A program made the translations under genes and the position numbers. From assembly GCF_000176135.1 (NCBI RefSeq), contig NZ_ACZN01000016.1:855233-919232 (forward strand): a stretch of DNA of 64,000 nucleotides, read 5' to 3'. Shown here piece after piece: positions 63,704 to 64,000 of the stretch (the first letter of the stretch is position 1; each line of letters begins with the position of its first letter). The notes under the pieces were generated by a model, which saw only the letters and a list, made by a program, of their open reading frames with translations, did no database searches and was not told the origin of the DNA. Origin of the DNA: Vibrio coralliilyticus ATCC BAA-450 (GTDB lineage Bacteria > Pseudomonadota > Gammaproteobacteria > Enterobacterales > Vibrionaceae).

Positions 63704-64000
63704 TGAATATTATCTGGAGCCCTGCAACGGTTCCACCGCCAGCGGCTAACTACCACCAATGTGCGATGATTCCATCAGGTTCGACACGACTTCATATTGC
63801 AGGGCAATTGGGTATCAATGAGCTTAGCGAAGTACCGGAGAGTGCTGAGGATCAGATTGTACTGGCTTGGCAAAATGTACGTGGAGTGTTGCAAGCCAAT
63901 AGAATGGACATACAGGACCTGATTAGCGTTCGGATTTACATGGTAAATCGTGAAGATCTTGAAGGTTATCAGAGAGCTAAGGAGCGCATTCCATTTGATG
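63703..64000 (+). CDS. RidA/YjgF-family protein, 3' end outside window
   Basis: The first 99 codons of a RidA-superfamily protein, cut by the window end. It reads MNIIWSPATVPPPAANYHQC, then STRLHIAGQLGIN and NVRGVLQANRMDIQDLISVRIYMVNRED, the family pattern of enamine/imine deaminases. The catalytic Arg of canonical RidA lies further downstream and cannot be checked. ATG at 63703 overlaps the stop of the ABM gene (TAATG). Confidence 0.85.
   Translation, partial: MNIIWSPATVPPPAANYHQCAMIPSGSTRLHIAGQLGINELSEVPESAEDQIVLAWQNVRGVLQANRMDIQDLISVRIYMVNREDLEGYQRAKERIPFD

Noticed and set aside
1..64000. CRISPR arrays, insertion sequences, integron attC sites or rRNA
   Set aside because: No regularly spaced repeats, transposase-like frames, terminal repeats or rRNA sequence were seen on either strand.

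Overview
The window is from a gammaproteobacterium of the genus Vibrio, and its gene content resembles the second chromosome. The evidence is the CAI-1 quorum-sensing pair cqsS/cqsA next to sbcDC and a ClC antiporter, a second fabH beside trxC, a tal-tkt pair with a divergent SorC regulator, a secreted chitin-type LPMO, several diguanylate cyclases and chemoreceptors, and tRNA-Cys/tRNA-Leu genes of gamma type. Species cannot be fixed from the sequence alone.

Layout. 1-3.0 kb: the 3' end of a chemoreceptor, a GAF-GGDEF cyclase, a HopJ-family protein, a YjbR protein and tRNA-Cys. 3.1-5.0 kb: two overlapping lipoprotein genes, a decayed spacer, then tRNA-Leu and a second identical tRNA-Cys. 5.05-8.8 kb (minus): a two-gene Sec-exported locus. 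The first gene looks like an alpha-xenorhabdolysin/YaxA-type pore-forming toxin subunit, and the second encodes an unfamiliar 799-residue partner. It is followed by about 0.7 kb of AT-rich DNA. 9.5-21.1 kb: a complete nitrate assimilation island, nasA-cobA-ybiB-like-nasT-nrtABC-nirBD. sigma54-type promoters and 12-bp leader terminators precede both nasA and nrtA, and the island encodes an ANTAR antiterminator. 21-24.4 kb: small housekeeping genes, an MFS transporter and a frameshifted trxC. 24.5-38.4 kb: fabH, sbcD-sbcC, a frameshifted cqsS convergent with intact cqsA, a TDT transporter, a frameshifted clcA, an orphan terminator that suggests a small RNA, a CobW-type GTPase and YlqF/RbgA. 38.8-47.5 kb: an AA10 LPMO, GrpB, DUF302, two GGDEF proteins with a solute-binding protein between them, and an Aer-like receptor. 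47.8-57.8 kb: a catabolic cluster of diaminopropionate ammonia-lyase-like enzyme, Lrp, EutA-like racemase-family protein, M20 amidohydrolase, TeaA-like TRAP transporter, M24 hydrolase, a Gate-domain membrane protein and a second Lrp. 57.9-62.3 kb: tkt, tal and a SorC regulator. 62.4-64 kb: LysR, an ABM monooxygenase and a RidA protein cut by the window end.

The best candidates for something undescribed are four. (1) The exported XaxA-like plus 799-residue pair. (2) The doubly controlled nitrate island, which has an ANTAR protein but no separate NasS sensor and a stem-loop over the nasT ribosome-binding site. (3) A possible small RNA with an embedded 22-codon ORF upstream of clcA. (4) An ectoine-like but enzymatically different TRAP/M20/M24/PLP-lyase cluster. 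Three conserved genes (trxC, cqsS, clcA) are broken only by single-base length changes. These should be treated as possible assembly errors until reads are checked.
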